DNA of 17,254 nucleotides from an uncultured Moraxella sp. (GTDB lineage Bacteria > Pseudomonadota > Gammaproteobacteria > Pseudomonadales > Moraxellaceae): the NCBI GenBank assembly GCA_937889485.1, contig CALAPG010000261.1, positions 1-17,254 on the forward strand, given 5' to 3'. Positions 16,607 to 17,254 of this stretch are shown here, one piece after another; position 1 is the stretch's first letter; every line of letters begins with the position of its first letter. The notes under the pieces are model-generated. The model saw only the letters and a program-made list of their open reading frames with translations, was not told where the DNA came from and made no database searches. The position numbers and the translations under genes are program-made.

Positions 16607-16669
16607 GCAGCCTAATCTATCTCTCTCGCCGCCCACACTGTATCAAACACAGCATAAAAAGGCACAAGC

Positions 16670-16876
16670 ATGAACCCTTATTTTCATAATATTTCTGAAT
16701 TTATAGCCATGGGTGGTCATGGTAGCTATGTGTGGACAAGCTGGCTAATCACCACGCTAGGTATCGTCACCCTAATTATACTGAGTCGTAACCAACGGCG
16801 GGCGACTTTTCGCGACATCCATACCCAACAAGCGCGCCAACAACAACGCAGCCAGCGCACCAATAATCTGGGTTAA
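16670..16876 (+). CDS. ccmD: Haem exporter protein CcmD
   Basis: CcmD is a small single-pass membrane protein needed to release haem-bound CcmE from the CcmABC complex. The 68-residue product has the family motif FIAMGGHGSYVW (11-22), one membrane segment at about 23-39, and a basic, Gln/Arg-rich cytoplasmic tail. The ATG at 16670 has AAAGG 7 bases upstream. Its position between ccmC and ccmE is the usual one and is the main support beyond the MGGHG motif, since CcmD is poorly conserved in sequence. Confidence 0.92.
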   Translation: MNPYFHNISEFIAMGGHGSYVWTSWLITTLGIVTLIILSRNQRRATFRDIHTQQARQQQRSQRTNNLG

Positions 16877-16878
16877 GG

Positions 16879-16907
16879 TGATATTCAAGCGCAAACGGTG
16901 CTATAAT
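16879..16907 (+). promoter_or_regulatory. Candidate internal promoter before ccmE
   Basis: TGCTATAAT (16899-16907) is a perfect -10 hexamer with a TGN extension, which can work without a good -35 (here only TGATAT at 16879-16884). Transcription would start near 16914, some 42 bases before ccmE. It could let ccmE and the genes after it be made independently of ccmABCD. Confidence 0.4.
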
Positions 16908-16955
16908 AAATATTGACCTTAATAGCCAATTCATTCATCAAACGTGAGATCAAAA

Positions 16956-17254
16956 ATGGCGATGAATAAAGTACGACAAAAAAAGTTAATATGGGTAATG
17001 GCAACATTATTTGGCGCCATCATCGCTGTTGTGCTAGTGATTTATGCAGTAGGGCAACAAACCGACTACTACTTTGACCCAACCGCAATCAGCCAAGGTA
17101 AAGCGCCAGAAGACACACGGATTCGCGCAGGGGGTATGGTAGTGCGGGGAAGCGTGGTTAGAGATAGTGCTGACCCCCTCAACGTAAAATTTAAAATCAC
17201 TGACTTCAAATCGACCGTGCCCGTCACTTATAAAGGCATCCTGCCAGATTTATT
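16956..17254 (+). CDS. ccmE: Cytochrome c maturation haem chaperone CcmE (5' part)
   Basis: CcmE is the periplasmic, membrane-anchored haem chaperone that carries haem from CcmC to the CcmFH ligase. The window holds the first 99 codons. There is a short basic amino end, one membrane anchor (about 11-32), then the start of the beta-barrel domain with [15 protein letters not shown] (56-70) and [12 protein letters not shown] (88-99), both typical of CcmE. The covalent haem-binding histidine lies beyond the window edge and cannot be checked. The ATG at 16956 is chosen, with GTGAG upstream. A second ATG at 16962 is in frame and also possible. ccmF, ccmG and ccmH are expected downstream. Confidence 0.95.
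   Translation, partial: MAMNKVRQKKLIWVMATLFGAIIAVVLVIYAVGQQTDYYFDPTAISQGKAPEDTRIRAGGMVVRGSVVRDSADPLNVKFKITDFKSTVPVTYKGILPDL

Overview
The window is a chromosomal segment of a gammaproteobacterium with base composition in the mid-40s percent G+C by eye. Gene order and protein style (rpmF directly followed by fabD-fabG-acpP without plsX/fabH, ypjD divergent from ffh, recA without a visible LexA box) fit Moraxellaceae, most likely Moraxella or Psychrobacter. The genus is inferred from protein resemblance and was not tested by any search. Nearly all of the DNA is core housekeeping sequence. I see no insertion sequence, phage gene, CRISPR array, rRNA or tRNA, and no clear novel system.

Layout. 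(1) 1-2920, plus strand: the end of rpmF (ribosomal protein L32) with its terminator, a 540-base spacer, then fabD, fabG and acpP (malonyl transfer, ketoacyl reduction and the acyl carrier of type II fatty acid synthesis), closed by a strong terminator. (2) 2946-5479: ypjD (CcsA-like membrane protein, minus) back to back with ffh (SRP GTPase, plus). (3) 5645-6751, plus: an orphan sulfate-binding lipoprotein. (4) 6836-8608, minus: recA followed by recX, with an intrinsic terminator between them that probably limits RecX. (5) 8901-13250: two fatty acid catabolism genes transcribed divergently from a 471-base spacer, an acyl-CoA ligase (minus) and fadH, 2,4-dienoyl-CoA reductase (plus). (6) 13396-14145, minus: a YbjN-family protein. 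(7) 14358 to the end, plus: ccmA-ccmB-ccmC-ccmD-ccmE(partial), the start of the System I cytochrome c maturation cluster, which loads haem onto CcmE for c-type cytochromes in the periplasm.

Two themes recur. Fatty acid synthesis (fabDG-acpP) and degradation (ligase, fadH) lie within about 10 kb of each other. Haem and cytochrome assembly appears twice, as ypjD and ccm.

The less ordinary signals are all non-coding: a triple 13-bp tandem repeat in the fabD-fabG gap, a GAGTGGTCT element shared by the fabD and acpP upstream regions, a near-perfect palindrome just upstream of a recA promoter with a poor -35, a 12-bp perfect palindrome upstream of ccmA, an extended -10 promoter inside the ccm cluster, and a minus-strand terminator-like hairpin in the rpmF-fabD gap. 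These are pattern-based observations with no experimental or comparative support here.
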